Source of the DNA: Diplolepis rosae | Taxonomy: Eukaryota; Arthropoda; Insecta; Hymenoptera; Diplolepididae | Direction of reading: 5' to 3' | NCBI GenBank assembly: GCA_030998225.1 | Contig: JAPYXD010000715.1 | Coordinates: 372,001-436,000, forward strand | DNA length: 64,000 bases | Translations under genes and position numbers: made by a program | Notes under the pieces: generated by a model | What the model was told of the DNA's origin: nothing | Seen by the model: only the letters and a program-made list of their open reading frames with translations | The model's database searches: none | Shown: piece by piece, positions 54,271-64,000 of the stretch | How the letters are laid out: each line of letters opens with the position of its first letter | Numbering within the stretch: the stretch's first letter is position 1

Positions 54271-57200
54271 TGGGGCAAAATTCGTCAAGTGTACCCGCCT
54301 AAATTTTTGAGTTTTTCTCCAAGTGCGACCGTTAATTATCTTTCCAAATTTATGTTTAAAAAAAAACTGGACTTTTTCCCTTTAAAATGAGCCATGGTTG
54401 AAAGTGGGGCGAAAGAAATTGGTGCAGATACATAACACTTCTTGCGCGCGGCTTCTGCCTCGCAGTGCAGGTAGGCGCCACGATCGCGACGTACCGTCCA
54501 TTGGGAACTTATTTAATTGTACTTTGTATAATTTGTTCGTAAAACTGTTATTTTTGGCTGGTACGAAATTAAAAATAAAAATTAATTTGTACTTGAGTTG
54601 TGATGGCGTGATTTTCTTTGGGACTAAAGAATAATAAAGTTTCAACTAAAGTTTTCTTTGCCCATTGATACAAGGCATCAGCAGTCAAAATCGGATCTTT
54701 AGATGGCGCTTGTAGGCTAGCACGCGCTGCGAGTCTTTTTACATTTCCCCCAATACCATCACAAGGGCCTTTTCCGTGCGCTGTTGCATGGAAATGCCAC
54801 TCGGCTGGAATACCAAAATCCATTTCATGGTGGAGCAAATTGATGAAGTTATATTTATTTTTATAGGGCTGCGCGGCTCCATCTGTTAAATAAAACATTT
54901 TTCTGGGTTGAAAATTCTCTTTCAAATAGTGTGTAAAATTTTTTTGAAATTCGTACACAGCAATTGTGCCATGAGTCAAACAGTCTGATAACATAGCAAG
55001 ACTGCGGTGCTTCAAAATGTTGTCCCCTTTATAATAAATTACCACTGTAAAAATGGTAGCTTGATCATTGTTCCAATGAAATGACTGAGCTCCATTCTGG
55101 ACTACAAATGCATAGTTTTCAGCGAAATCACGAGGATAAGAAATTCTCCTTCTTTCAGTGTGTCCTTAAGGTTTTTGAAGAAATACGACTGTTGTTTGGC
55201 TGTAAAAGAGTGAGATTTAAGCTTAAGCAAGCGTTCGCAAACCTGTTCAGCAAAATCTTCTGCGTCTGTTATTTCCGTGCGTAACGTACTTCTGTCAGTT
55301 TGTTGCCAAGTCTGGAATTCAACTGTCTTAATACACTGGTCTGCGAGAACTGATGTTATAAAGTCCTTAAGTGCGCTTGTACCAGGACACGCTGTGCATT
55401 CATTCAAGTAGCATTCTTAAGTCGGAACGCACACACACACACACGCTCCCCCATTAATGGGGGAAAAATTTTCGCCGGTTGGTTCTTTTAAATCTACAGC
55501 ATCTAACATTAGATTAACGTTTTCATGATGGATGCAATCACAAACAGTATGCGTACAACTGGCTCCAGTGAGTATGCAATTTCGGGGTCTAAGCTGAGAA
55601 AATTTTGATAGGCAAATTTTAGCTGTAGGATGCTGAGCCTTAAAATTTGCATATAATTCAGAAAGATTGCACAGAATTAACTTTTTTTGAACGTGCTCAC
55701 GGGAGCCATCATCTTTTTCTACGGAAACGAAATCTTCCATGACAGGCATCATACGACTATTCTCATCATCAAATTTTTTGACCAAATTTTCAATCTCGGA
55801 ATCTAAAGTTTTACCTTTCTTTAAATTAGGACAAGTTAAAATACCATTCTCAGCTACTAATTTCTTAGCCTTCCCAGTTTGGCGTTCAGAAGCACCAAAT
55901 TATTTAGCCAATGTTCTGCGGCCCCAAGATTTCGGAGCAAGAGTTAAAAGTAACACGTTTTTTGAATCACTTGCAGATTTTTAAAATTTTTCTTTTATTT
56001 GTTTAAAAACCTCCATTCCCGCGTAATGATTTGCATCAGAACAATCAGTTTTAGATTTGTCATAATTGGATGTCGAAGGATCGGCAAAGATATCGTCGTC
56101 TTCCATTAAAATATCATTCTCGAGAATGAAGCATCTTCAATTGTTGGATCAGTATAAGAATACAAAGAGGATAGCAATGCAAGTTGAGAAATTTCTTTTC
56201 TGCAATTTACACACAGTTTCGCATCGATGGGTATACTGGGATACTTTTTTTGAAGAGTTGCAGAAATTGTTCTCAAACTGCACGGATCACGCTTGTGATT
56301 TTCCTTAGAAAAAGGATTGTAACAACGGTGACCCAAGCTGATTCTTCTTGGCATGATATTCAAGTAATACTATGTCTATTTTGAATAATGAGAAAAGTAA
56401 ATTAGAATAAATAATATACGGGATAGTGCAAACCTGCAGTATTATGACGTCGAAATAAGCCGAAGCTAAATTGCATAAAAGCAATTTCTGATCGAAAAAA
56501 AATTGGCAATTATAATAACTGACAATGAGTTTTGTTGCGAGAAAGGTATTGAAGACAGCCATCCAGTGGTCAAATATGTGTACTAATATTTTCGGCGAGT
56601 TTTTCAAATTCTCTCTAAAGTCTTAAAAATGAAGTATCGACATAAAAGTGGGTTTTACTTGTCCAATAAATAATAAACATTATTACCCGTGAAATAATTT
56701 ATAACGATAATAATTATTTGGTTAAAAAATACAGTTTGTAGTCGATTATTTGTAGTCGACTAGAAGCCGTACATTCTGAATTTGAAGCATGGGCACTCCC
56801 GAAGCAGAAGCCGCGCGCAAGGAGTGTTATATATCTCCACCAATTTCTTTCGCCCCACTTTCGACCATGGCTCATTTTAAAGGGAAAAATTTAAGCCTTT
56901 TCTTAAACATAATTTTGGAAAGAAAATTAACGGCCGCACTTGGAGAAAAACTCAAAAATATGTTTAAAATTAAAAAATGAAGCTCAAATAATTTTTTCAA
57001 TCTAAAACCATTGCCTTCAGCGTAAATCTGATGAAAAGACGTTTCTAAGACCTCTATAAAAAAATTAATTTGGATAACTTTTGTAGAAGTTATGGTTAAT
57101 TCAGTATCAGTGTGCGCGGTAAAAGGTTGAAAATTCGAGCCCCTGTATACTGACAGCCCGTCGTACTAGAGACGTTCTATTAGGGGAACTAAAAGAGTTT

Positions 57201-57284
57201 CACTAGGACAATAATTTCGCGGACTTTCAAGGAAATTGGAGACAAAAAATTTTTAGGCGGGTACACTTGATGGATTTTGCCCCA
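54271..57284 (-). mobile_element. Element B: second member of the element A family
   Basis: TIRs: 54271-54470 against 56797-57284. Outer ends are TGGGGCAAAATTCGTCAAG / TGGGGCAAAATCCATCAAG with GTACCCGCCTAAA. The right TIR is split by about 270 bp (about 56980-57245). Ends are next to TA on both sides. Encodes the element A-type protein on the minus strand. Confidence 0.85.
54590..56363 (-). pseudogene. Element B transposase-like gene, frameshifted
   Basis: From ATG 56363 (MNIMPRRISLGHRCYNPFSK) through CVNCRKEI. Then a helix-turn-helix-like block (LAPKSWGRRTLAK, stop, FGASERQTGKAKKL at about 55890), then LSKFSQLRPRNCILTGASCTHTVCDC (55785-55417), ACPGTSALKDFI...WQQTDRSTL (55407-55102), and finally YLTDGAAQPYKNKYNFINL, AEWHFHATAHGKGPCDGIGG and VKRLAARASLQ (55045-54590). 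Block order equals element A, but no intron interrupts the block where A has its 480-bp intron 1. A (CA)n run at about 55430-55446 and several stops break the frame. The invariant Asp, Glu and His residues suggest a catalytic core, unproven. Confidence 0.75.
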
Positions 57285-57379
57285 TATACGTCTCCGATTT
57301 CTTCCATCACCTAACCTAAAACAGAAAATAAATATGATCAGAAGCATAATATTGGGAACAATAACAATATATACCTAGA

Positions 57380-57534
57380 GCTTCGTTTGGACAACAAAGT
57401 TATGATATTCCACAATATCAAACACATTTTCTACATAGACTCAACCTTCACTCTAGATCCCAAATCACGCCCCAACCAAAATTCTCACAAGGATTCCAAC
57501 CTTGATTTCAAAATAATCCATATACACAGTGTGT
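57380..57534 (+). pseudogene. Gln/Pro-rich gag-like fragment, left part
   Basis: A frame reading PRASFGQQSYDIPQYQ... continues across the mariner V insertion to 61302. Low-complexity sequence of this kind is common in gypsy Gag tails. One stop is present near 57505. Confidence 0.35.
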
Positions 57535-57639
57535 CCCAAAAATAACCGAACTTTTTGGATATACAATAAAATACACATTATATAATCTTTGAAAGTTATT
57601 ATTTATTCAAAATAAGTTCCATTAGACTCAATACAACGT

Positions 57640-58259
57640 TTGGAACGATTAACCAATTAATCCATAGACTTTTTAAACTCGGTGTTTGGGATGTTCTTTA
57701 GCACTTGTGTCACAGCTGATTGAATGGTTGGAACGTCATCATAAAAAGCACCTTTCATTGCAGTTTTTAGTTTTGGGAACAGAAAATAGTCACATGGTGA
57801 TAGATCAGGCGAATACTGAGGTTATTCCATGACACAAATCTGTTTTTTCATCAAAAATTCGTTGACTTTTTTGGTCTTGTGAGGTGGTGCATTTAACTGA
57901 TGTGGAACAAAACGTGCGAAGACCTTTCTTTTACCCAAATCTTCAGTTAATATTGTGTAGATTGTACAGTAAGATAAATTTAATTCTTCTGCCAATATTC
58001 TCACAGTGAAATTTGCATCGATAGCGATTATTTCACGTACTTTTTCCACTAACTCTGCACGATTTGATGCTTCTTGTCGTCCAGGTCTTGGATCATCATT
58101 TAAATCGTCACGGTCATTTTTGAATCGTGTAAACCACGTATAAACTTGAGTACGACTCATACAGTCATCACCATAAACTTTTTTCATCAATTCGTATGTC
58201 TCAGCGAATTTTTTTTGAAGTTTAACACAAAATTTAATATTTGCTCTTTGTTCCATTTT
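57640..58259 (-). pseudogene. Mariner V transposase, same internal deletion
   Basis: ATG at 58259. Identical layout to 25557-26180, including the junction FVPHQL to APPHKTKKVNEFL. A stop after CVME (about 57822) replaces the next conserved residues (CVMDYPPYSPD). The C-terminal part is still readable to about 57640. Non-functional. Confidence 0.9.
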
Positions 58260-59260
58260 CTTTTGTAACATTAGCATACTTTTTCTTTTATTTAAATGGC
58301 TGTAACTTTCACATCTGTCATCCGATTTACATGAATTTAGGTGCGTTTGAAAGAGGATGAATGTATCTTTTAAATGCTGCAAATTTTTAATACATGGCGC
58401 TGCAAGTTGTATGATTTTAATTGTAACGTGGTAGATTACGCTAAATTTTTTTACCTCGACCGGCAACGACAGGATCGAGCCCAAGCCACCTTTTTTAACT
58501 AAAACTCAACACTGTTAGGGATAGTCTGAGAACTGCTCATAAAATTATTTTATTTTTGATTGTTTTTCTGGCCATTTCCTTTTTTTTTTTTTTGTTCCAT
58601 TGATAACACCAGCTTGAAAGGCGCCGCCAAGAAGATCGCTATGTTACCATCGCACGTCAGAGGGGTTCATAGGCAAGCCACAGAGGGCATCACCCAGCAG
58701 GCATGGCATCTGAAACGACCACGTGCTGCAGCCCATGGTTTCCAACACCGTCGCACCATTATTATTATAATTAATATAGAAAGGGCATAACGAGATGGAA
58801 CAATTATAAACTACATTATATATTGTATATTAGCTTTGTCTGTTTGTAACTGCTGTGTTGTGCAGTACAAACTCTACGTAATTTAAACGCACCCCTCTAC
58901 GTTTTAAGCCAATTAAAATTAAATTAAGCTCATTGGTTGCCTGGCGCCGTCGTCCTCACAAGACGAGACGCCCGCGCAAACCTGAGCTTCATGCGCGTGC
59001 GCTAACCTTTCCAGCTGATGTAATAAAACTGCGCGACATCTTTGGCGTGCAGCTTTATTCTGTCGTCAGGGCAGGTCAACCTCTAATGTATTCGGTGTCC
59101 CCGCAGGATAGTTCATGTGAACGGATATGCGCGGCGCTAGTTGTAGGAAGCGTATGGAGTGCGGCAAGGGAACGGCTTCGTATGAGTTCCGCCATTGTTG
59201 TATACAATTGTATACAAGTATCAACAATTCGTACGCGATTGCGCTTTTTAATCATTTAAA

Positions 59261-59625
59261 ATGAATTCGAAGTACGAAATGCAGTGTGCGGTTAGTGGGT
59301 GTACCTATAAAAGGGGTCAGAAGAACAATGTGTGGATTCATCGGTTTTCGAAGAAAGAAAATGATGGACAACGGTGGATAGACGCATGCGCAAATCCCTA
59401 CTTGTCGAGGTTAGAATACCTCCAAGTATTGGAAAGAAAATATTTTGTTTGTCATCGACATTTCGATGAACAATGTTTTTACCAGAAGAGGAATGGCGTT
59501 TTTCTTTCAAAGTAAGGTTCGGTTCCAACGCTAAATTTATTGTCGGGTAGTGATGTGTCAAAGTGTCAGAGTGATGTGAACATTAAACCGGCGACTGTTT
59601 CTTCCCCATCAGACTGAAATTTTGA
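59261..59625 (+). CDS. THAP-domain protein, N-terminal part
   Basis: ATG 59261, 84 codons, then a one-base shift near 59513. The THAP zinc finger (C2CH) is complete: CAVSGC at 9-14, then W and H-RFSKK, and CHRHF at about 66-70. In the shifted frame the usual AVPTL-type end motif follows as VPTLNLL, and it stops at about 59620. THAP domains bind DNA and occur in P-type and other transposases as well as host proteins. The repeated upstream segment (also at 50797) and lack of a host context suggest a transposon origin. The catalytic domain is not found downstream. Confidence 0.8.
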
Positions 59626-59700
59626 TCCCCCAAGTAGAAAAACCTGGAGAAGGCACACACAATATTTTTAATTTCATACGATGCTGTATATAATTTCAAA

Positions 59701-59732
59701 CTTTTCGACTCTGATCAGAGTCCTCATTAGTG
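59701..59732 (-). other. Hammerhead-ribozyme-like motif 3
   Basis: Minus strand: CTAATGAG, palindromic stem II GACTCTGATCAGAGTC, then GAAAAG. Same arrangement as motifs 1 and 2, with one core change (CTAATGA). Confidence 0.4.
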
Positions 59733-59820
59733 ATCTTTATTTCTTAAATTGTAAGTACAATAAATAAAATATTACTCATATGAGCCTTATTTGAGATACC
59801 TAAACTAAAATACTAGTCTA

Positions 59821-60469
59821 TACACTACCGGTTAAAATTATTTCTTCACCTGCTGTTTTAGCTATTCTTAAAGTTTCTTAATTTTTATAATAACAAGTTG
59901 CAGTTTCTTTTTCCATGATAGCATGGAAGTGAATAAAATTTTGCATCTGAGCCCAATTTGAAGGTAAAATGATAATTTCAGAAGAATATTCAATATATTC
60001 AATATTCAAGATATTTTTAGAATTTTTCTTTTGCATTCTACCCTGGGGTCAAACATGATACAAAGAAGTCGAAAAATTTCAAATAAAGACAGTAATCTAT
60101 CAATTTTATGACATTTTTGTATCATTTTTGACGCCGGGTAGAATCCAGGGAAAAAAAATCTGAAAATACCTTGATCAGTTAGCAAAATACTATGAAAACC
60201 TACTATTTAAATGAGACCAAAAACTTTTAAAAATCTTAATTAATTTCAGTGTTGTCAATATTTTTCAGAATGATTGAAATTTCACGTTTTTTGAAATATT
60301 CTTTTATAAAATTAACATTTTGTCTCAAACTTATGCTCATTAGATGCAAAGTTTTATTAACTTTTGATTTATGATAGGGAAAAAAGTTTCAACTTCTTAT
60401 TATAAAAATTAAGACACTTTAGGAATAGCTGAAACAAGAAGTGAACAAATAATTTCGACCAGCAGTGTA
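59821..60469. mobile_element. Palindromic Tc1-type MITE
   Basis: Ends TACACTACCGGTTAAAATTA and the reverse complement of a TACACTGCTGGTCGAAATTA-type sequence. About 100 bp of each end are clear TIRs, and inner parts (ATTCTACCCTGG.. with ..CCGGGTAGAAT) also pair, so the whole element folds back. TA ends fit the Tc1/mariner group. No ORF. Confidence 0.85.
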
Positions 60470-60866
60470 CTTCTGTCTAAATGTTACTGAAGATATAGAT
60501 GCAAGTACATATATATAGTGCCATATGGCATCGCATTTTATAGGACTTCTACAAATTGCTCGTTCATTCGATTGCTTTGCAATCGGCATCAATGCCTCGA
60601 TAGAACTTTTAAAAGGTGCATTATTATCCATATTATTTTGCCAAATTAACTTAATTGTCCTTCTTAACATATTGTAATTGTTTTATTTATGTTTCTTAGG
60701 AGTTGCAAAGATATTTTCAAAGTTACCTCAATAAAAAATTAACCAAGCGATGAAGGAACTTTGCTGGTTTAAAGCGAGGCAGTTGTACGAACTTATGGAA
60801 AAGCAAGGAATTCAAATGCCCTTTTTTTGGCACTGTACGCCATTCTGGCATCGAACTAATTTTTTT
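60470..60866. other. Unassigned sequence inside repeat copy 2
   Basis: A minus frame from 60670 (LLRRTIKLIWQNNMDNNAPF...) is open for about 65 codons up to the MITE. It may be a fragment of the THAP element's transposase. No family could be assigned. Confidence 0.25.
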
Positions 60867-61301
60867 TGTATTTATATCGAGCCAGGGCTTTGCCCATCAA
60901 TAAATAAATTGTAGTTCTTGTTAAATTGTACGCTGCTTAATTTATTTTATTTTGTTTACGCAAGAGCTCCTATTCTTAGGTTAGGATTCCTTCCTTAACC
61001 CCAAAACCTTCACCTGATCCGAACTCCCGAATCCACAATCACCCTAGCCGGAACCCTTGCTTGGCTTCGCTTTTTCTTTTTACATGCTGAGTTTTTATTT
61101 TCAGGGTCATTAATTTATAAATATGGCGTTGGGAGACGCCAGGCTCTCAATTTAGAAGCCGCCTAAGTAACGCTGGTGACGCCGAGGGTTATCCCGAGTC
61201 CTCGGGTCCGCTTCGATAAGTTTAATCTTTTTTTTGACGTTTCAGCGGAGGTCACCCGTTATAAAATATAAAGTTCGATTATTTTTGGGACACACTGTGT
61301 A

Positions 61302-61677
61302 GATATCCTTTCAACCCTTTCAACCAGATAATACTAAGGATGAATCAATTAGTGATAAGCACGGTATCAGGTCAAACACAGCCTACTATAGAATTTCCAA
61401 CAAAAAATCGAGAACCTACCGAAACCAATCTCAAAGGATCCTATACAGAATTGGAGAAAGAGGGCAGAAATAAGTAATAAGGATAGTGACAAAATAAGTA
61501 AACATATGTAAAATAAATCCTAATAGTCAAATTAAAAAAAGGGTAAATAGTCGTATTAAGTCAGGAACGAAAGGCATAGAAAATAATAATAAGGAATCAA
61601 AACTGAAATTTGGAGGAAAAATTAACTTGAAAAACGGAAGAGAAAACAGTAAAATCGTGTTAGGAAGGAGCCCAAGG
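61302..61677 (+). pseudogene. Gag-like fragment, right part
   Basis: The frame interrupted by mariner V continues here (FQPFQPDNTKDESIS ... RIGERGQK) to a TAA at about 61474. Further on only Asn/Lys-rich AT sequence is seen. Confidence 0.35.
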
Positions 61678-62522
61678 CAAAGTATCGCTTTTAAAATGTA
61701 AGCGATCGCTTGTTTTTCAAGCGATATCCCTTTTTTTCAAAGCGACAACTCTTATCTATAGCGTCATCGCTTTTTACTTCAAGCGATTTCGCTTAGTCAC
61801 AAGCGTCATCGCTTTTTACCTCAAGCGATGTCGCTTAGTCACAAGCGCCATCGCTTTTTATCTCAAACCATGTCTCTTCAGGCACAAGCCTGGTCGTTTT
61901 TCACCCTCAGTGATATCTTATTAGCGAGGGACATCGCTTTTAAAGCGATATTCCTAGTCGTAAAAGTGCAGTCGCGTATGAGGAAGATTAGCTTGCAGGT
62001 AATTAGCTGCAGGCCTCTTGCGCTTGCCCTTAACATTCAAGTGTGCGGTCACTCGCAGCTAGAGCGCAATTGTCTTTATCAACACTATAAATCCTTCAAA
62101 AACTTTTTGATCTTTAGAAATTTGCATCTCAAATTAAAATTGCTCTAAAAAAAGGAATCGGAGATCGTTACTGAATGATTTATACACTTAATTCGATACT
62201 GATAGCAATTAATTGTTTATTATACATAACAATGTGGATTCACAATTAATTTCTTTCATAGACATCGCTTTTCGAGAGATCTTATACTCAAGCAATCGCT
62301 TCAGCTAGATCTCTTACATAGCGATCGCTTGATTGAGAGATCTTTTACAATTAAGCGATCGCTTGAATAAGAGACCCCTTAAAAGGAGCGAATTCGTCCA
62401 CAAGCGATCGCTTTTCAAGAGATCTCTTACACAGGCGATCGCCTGACTAAGAGATCTATAAACCGATCGCTTGTGGACGTATTCGCTCCTTTTAAGAGAT
62501 CTCTTGTCGAGAGATGCTTTGC
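61678..62522. mobile_element. MITE-like element built of GCGATCGC and AGATCT palindromes
   Basis: Ends GCAAAGTATCGCT and AGAGATGCTTTGC form a short imperfect TIR. The left half has a 42-bp tandem array (units at 61761, 61803 and 61845 starting GCGTCATCGC or GCGCCATCGC). The right half alternates AAGCGATCGCTT and AGAGATCTCT. 62378-62410 is inverse to 62464-62496 (33 bp, one mismatch). There are five exact GCGATCGC octamers in about 845 bp. No supported ORF. Confidence 0.8.
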
Positions 62523-63084
62523 TATGGGAACCTTAACGATTTCACTGAAACTCTCGATGACTTAGACCTATCGCAAAAAGCAAAAAATGCCCAAATTCCC
62601 AAAGAAAATCCTTATGAGGATATAATAAGCTTGTTCAGCAAATCCCCAAAAAAAACATTACAGGTCCTAGAAAATCGCGCCCTACAAACTCAGAACATTA
62701 ACGACAAACCAGAAATAGCGAGCCAAGGCAACGGTAGAATTAGGAACCTGGGTAATTAAAACCGCAAAGATAAGGAAACAGAAAAGACAGGCATTTGTTA
62801 TAATAGCAAATAATTAGAAAAACTGGAAAGGGACCTTATAAAAACTGGAACCTAGAGAGACTCAAGCCCTGAACGAAAAAACCGAGATTAAGAATAAAAA
62901 CTCATGGATTAATTTTAGAAACAAGGGAATTTCATTGAACAATATAGGAGGTAAACCCATAATACTAGTGAAACCAACGGATAACGCAGCACAAGTACGC
63001 GGGGGTATTATCGAAGTAGATGAGTTAATAAAATGAATTAAATAAAATAGTGAAAAATGAAATATCGGAATTATAACTATATTT
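62523..63084 (+). other. Possible gypsy-related coding remnant
   Basis: A frame from 62514 (LNDFTETLDDLDLSQKAKN...) to 62759 is hydrophilic and coding-like but unrecognised. Position upstream of an RT remnant suggests gag/pol debris. Confidence 0.25.
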
Positions 63085-63440
63085 AAAGTCAAACGTTTTT
63101 TGTTACTTGGACGATATCATTATTGTAACTCAAAATTTTAACCGTCATTCAAAGTATTTAAACCTTGTATTGGATAAAATTAAGGAAAAAAAACTTGAAA
63201 AGATGACTAAACACGTGTGAATTCGGTTGTTGAAAAATCAAATACCTTGGTTTTAAAGTAAACGAAAAAGAACTCTAAACCCATGATGATAAAATTCAGC
63301 CAATCTTGGAATTAACTAAACCCAAAAATATTTAGCAATTACAATGATTAATAGGAATGGCAAGTTGGTATAGGAGGTTTATACCACACTTCGCTGAAAT
63401 ACTCTCGAAATACGCCTCAGTTTCGATAATCACTTCTTCA
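63085..63440 (+). pseudogene. Gypsy reverse transcriptase relic
   Basis: CYLDDIIIVTQNFNRHSKYL carries the catalytic YLDD (63105-63116). After frameshifts, YLGFKVNEKE and IGMASWYRRFIPHFAEIL follow, the conserved RT-to-RNase H connection of gypsy pol. Only this about 350-bp piece is readable. Confidence 0.8.
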
Positions 63441-63623
63441 TTGGAGCTAAATCTCTTTCCCTGGAGCATTTCCCTGGTGCAGAGTCCCCATAATGCTTAT
63501 CCAGACACTGCTTTGCTTCAACAGTATTTTTGCCCATTAAAAAACAATGTTTGATTAACACTCACAACTCTTTATTACCCATTGCTTTGAAAATGACAAC
63601 AGTTGCTTCACCAAAACCTCCAC

Positions 63624-63745
63624 AGTACGTCCACTACCATGTATTTTAGAAGGGTACTTGAAAAAGTGAAAATAAGCATCAGCGCCGCCAAGTTATGATA
63701 GCAAGAACTAATATCAATGCAAACGAAACCCCCGCAACCTGAAAC
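63624..63745 (+). repeat. Partial copy of the DNA element at 22985-23098
   Basis: Shared AAGTGAAAAT(A/G)AGCATCAGCG and GATAGCAAGAACTAATATCA. About 90% identical by eye. Confidence 0.85.
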
Positions 63746-64000
63746 CCATTAAGGTGGGCATTGAATGACATTGAAATGTTAACATCTGAAAAGAACGCAA
63801 TCAAGAATGAAACTTTTGAATTCCTTTTAATAAATTAAAATGCGTTCAAAAGTTTTATCCTTGTTGAAATTGTAGCATTATATCCTCGCTCCTTTCTTTG
63901 TTTATATTAGCGAGCTTAGATATACTTGTACCACCGAATGCGGCTGCGCGACAATTTGTACGTATTTACGCTGTAAGAATGCTCTGTGTATTGCCATCAC
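63746..64000. other. No gene seen
   Basis: Contains a short inverted pair, GAATGAAACTTTTGAA against TTCAAAAGTTTTATCC (about 63806-63870). Otherwise nothing is supported. Confidence 0.4.

Larger units (their letters stand above)
58422..61263 (+). repeat. LTR-like dispersed repeat, copy 2, with internal insertions
   Basis: Starts TGTAACGTGG and ends CACCCGTTATA. 58422-59065 and 60867-61215 match copy 1 (10988-11665 and 11935-12279). The last about 50 bp are present only here. The 1.8 kb between is inserted or replaced DNA with a THAP ORF, a hammerhead-like motif and a palindromic MITE. Confidence 0.75.
57535..61299 (-). mobile_element. Mariner V, deletion derivative split by an LTR-like repeat
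   Basis: TIR CACAGTGTGTCCCAAAAATA at 57535 and the matching opposite TIR ending at 61299, with TA on both sides. Between 58421 and 61264 lies the LTR-like repeat copy 2, which interrupts the mariner just inside its 5' TIR. Removing it restores alignment with 25361-26288. Confidence 0.9.

Noticed and set aside
61828..62148. 106-codon ORF in the palindromic element
   Set aside because: The frame is generated largely by the 42-bp tandem repeats.
61678..62522. Bacterial (cyanobacterial HIP1-like) contamination because of GCGATCGC
   Set aside because: Surrounding DNA is AT-rich insect repeat sequence, and the octamers are arranged as palindromic repeats without bacterial genes.

Overview
This window is repeat-dominated nuclear DNA from an arthropod, almost certainly an insect. 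It is AT-rich and holds mariner/Tc1-like transposons with TA target duplications, Ty3/gypsy LTR retrotransposons, an R1-clade LINE, a tRNA-derived SINE-like repeat, TIR/foldback elements, a 199-bp satellite and a THAP-domain ORF. No host gene could be identified with confidence. The best host-like candidate is a weak two-exon minus-strand gene at 19.64-20.09 kb. A hymenopteran source is plausible from the element mix but not proven.

Layout. 0-4.7 kb: foldback and inverted repeats plus a SINE-like tail. 4.7-7.2 kb: decayed R1-clade LINE. 7.4-8.4 kb: five-copy satellite. 8.76-10.57 kb: broken transposase-like gene. 10.99-13.0 kb: a long LTR-like repeat, then a mariner relic. 14.7-15.75 kb: non-autonomous element with 290-bp TIRs. 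16.1-19.0 kb: element A, an unrecognised TIR transposon family with a gene that appears to contain introns. 20.2-21.5 kb: dispersed repeats and a hammerhead-like motif. 21.6-29.4 kb: minus-strand gypsy I, interrupted by a 755-bp DNA element in RNase H and by a deletion-derivative mariner in protease/gag. 28.1-31.7 kb: Tc1/mariner relic, MITE and mariner 1.

31.86-48.17 kb is a nest resolved by target-site duplications. Mariner 2 was split by gypsy II (TSD AATA). The 5' LTR of gypsy II was split by gypsy III (TSD ACTC). One LTR of gypsy III was then hit by mariner III (TSD TA). Mariner III has an intact 349-codon transposase with a full DD34D triad, and gypsy III has an almost intact pol, so both are recent. 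Gypsy II is decayed.

48.1-53.9 kb: SINE, hammerhead-like motif, gypsy relic, THAP-element fragment, second R1 fragment and mariner IV. 54.27-57.28 kb: element B, a second member of the element A family on the minus strand. 57.3-61.7 kb: a gypsy-gag-like fragment split by mariner V, itself split by a second copy of the LTR-like repeat, which in turn holds a THAP ORF, a hammerhead-like motif and a palindromic MITE. 61.68-62.52 kb: a striking element built of GCGATCGC and AGATCT palindromes. The right edge holds a gypsy RT relic and a partial DNA-element copy.

The most novel biology is the element A/B transposon family. Other notable signals are the long ORF inside the gypsy III LTR, the three hammerhead-like motifs, the GCGATCGC element and two mariners sharing one identical deletion.
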